A stretch of 64,000 nucleotides of DNA from Gymnothorax reevesii (taxonomy: Eukaryota; Chordata; Actinopteri; Anguilliformes; Muraenidae): the NCBI GenBank assembly GCA_029721435.1, contig CM056577.1, forward strand, positions 29,170,719 through 29,234,718, written 5' to 3'. Position 1 is the first letter of the stretch. Each line of letters begins with the position of its first letter. Both the position numbers and the translations under genes were made by a program. Shown here one piece after another: positions 63,830-64,000 of this stretch. The notes beneath the pieces are model-generated. The model searched no databases and was not told the origin of the DNA. It saw only the letters and a list, made by a program, of their open reading frames with translations.

Positions 63830-64000
63830 TACAAACCAACTTAACATTTTTCTGCAGTGTATCTACTTAAATGATTATTAATGTATGTTAAACAAATGGT
63901 TTTAAACAAGACTATGAAAAAACCTCCCACATGGCTGGAACGTGTTCACGGAAATTTATTTTGAAAGAGCAACGGCCGCTGGGGAAACTTCTATACCCAA

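Larger units (their letters stand above)
61088..64000 (-). other. scrib: scrib intron upstream of PDZ3 (partial)
   Basis: Dominated by a Tc1-like transposon (61.39-62.95 kb) and a terminal-inverted-repeat element (63.34-63.83 kb). No scrib exon was recognised; the intron continues beyond the right edge. Confidence 0.65.

Overview
The window is vertebrate nuclear DNA, most likely from a ray-finned fish. It has split genes with canonical GT-AG introns and many diverged transposable elements of kinds common in fish: Tc1-like elements, a tRNA-headed SINE, non-LTR retrotransposon pieces, and foldback or MITE elements. The species cannot be named from the sequence.

Two protein-coding genes are supported, both on the minus strand and head to tail. 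The left edge (1-2.5 kb) holds the first coding exon of klhl18 (BTB-BACK-Kelch adaptor) and part of its first intron; the rest lies beyond the left edge. From 61,087 down to 8,535 lies the 3' half of scrib (Scribble), a cortical polarity scaffold. I could build 23 coding exons, plus one doubtful alternative. They cover PDZ3, PDZ4, the long disordered tail and the stop codon. All junction phases agree, and the sum is 2,865 bp (954 codons plus stop). The LRR domain, PDZ1 and PDZ2 must lie beyond the right edge. A 3' UTR of up to 3.3 kb probably runs to about 5.2 kb.

The most striking feature is in the tail. A 162-bp, phase-0 exon is present four times (36.4, 39.8, 40.9 and 44.3 kb). All copies are open, have splice sites, and are nearly identical. 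Each encodes 54 residues with a Y-x-x-[LM]-A-A-V-P motif, also seen once in each of two single-copy exons of the same tail. Spacing and shared introns suggest an A-B pair duplicated into C-D with a period near 4.5 kb. A LINE then entered the A-B intron and a foldback element the C-D intron; each pair keeps the other's empty site. Each copy also holds an internal in-frame donor-like site.

The introns carry a nearly complete Tc1-like transposon with an intact DD34E triad but two frameshifts (61.4-62.95 kb), two internally deleted Tc1-like relatives (15.6 and 30.0 kb), two copies of another DNA transposon (17.7 and 33.8 kb), a SINE with 14-bp target duplications (26.3 kb), LINE reverse-transcriptase remnants (36.9 and 45.8 kb), a THAP-domain remnant (40.3 kb), several palindromic elements, and many micro- and minisatellites. 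I saw no tRNA gene, rRNA, CRISPR array or prokaryotic signal.
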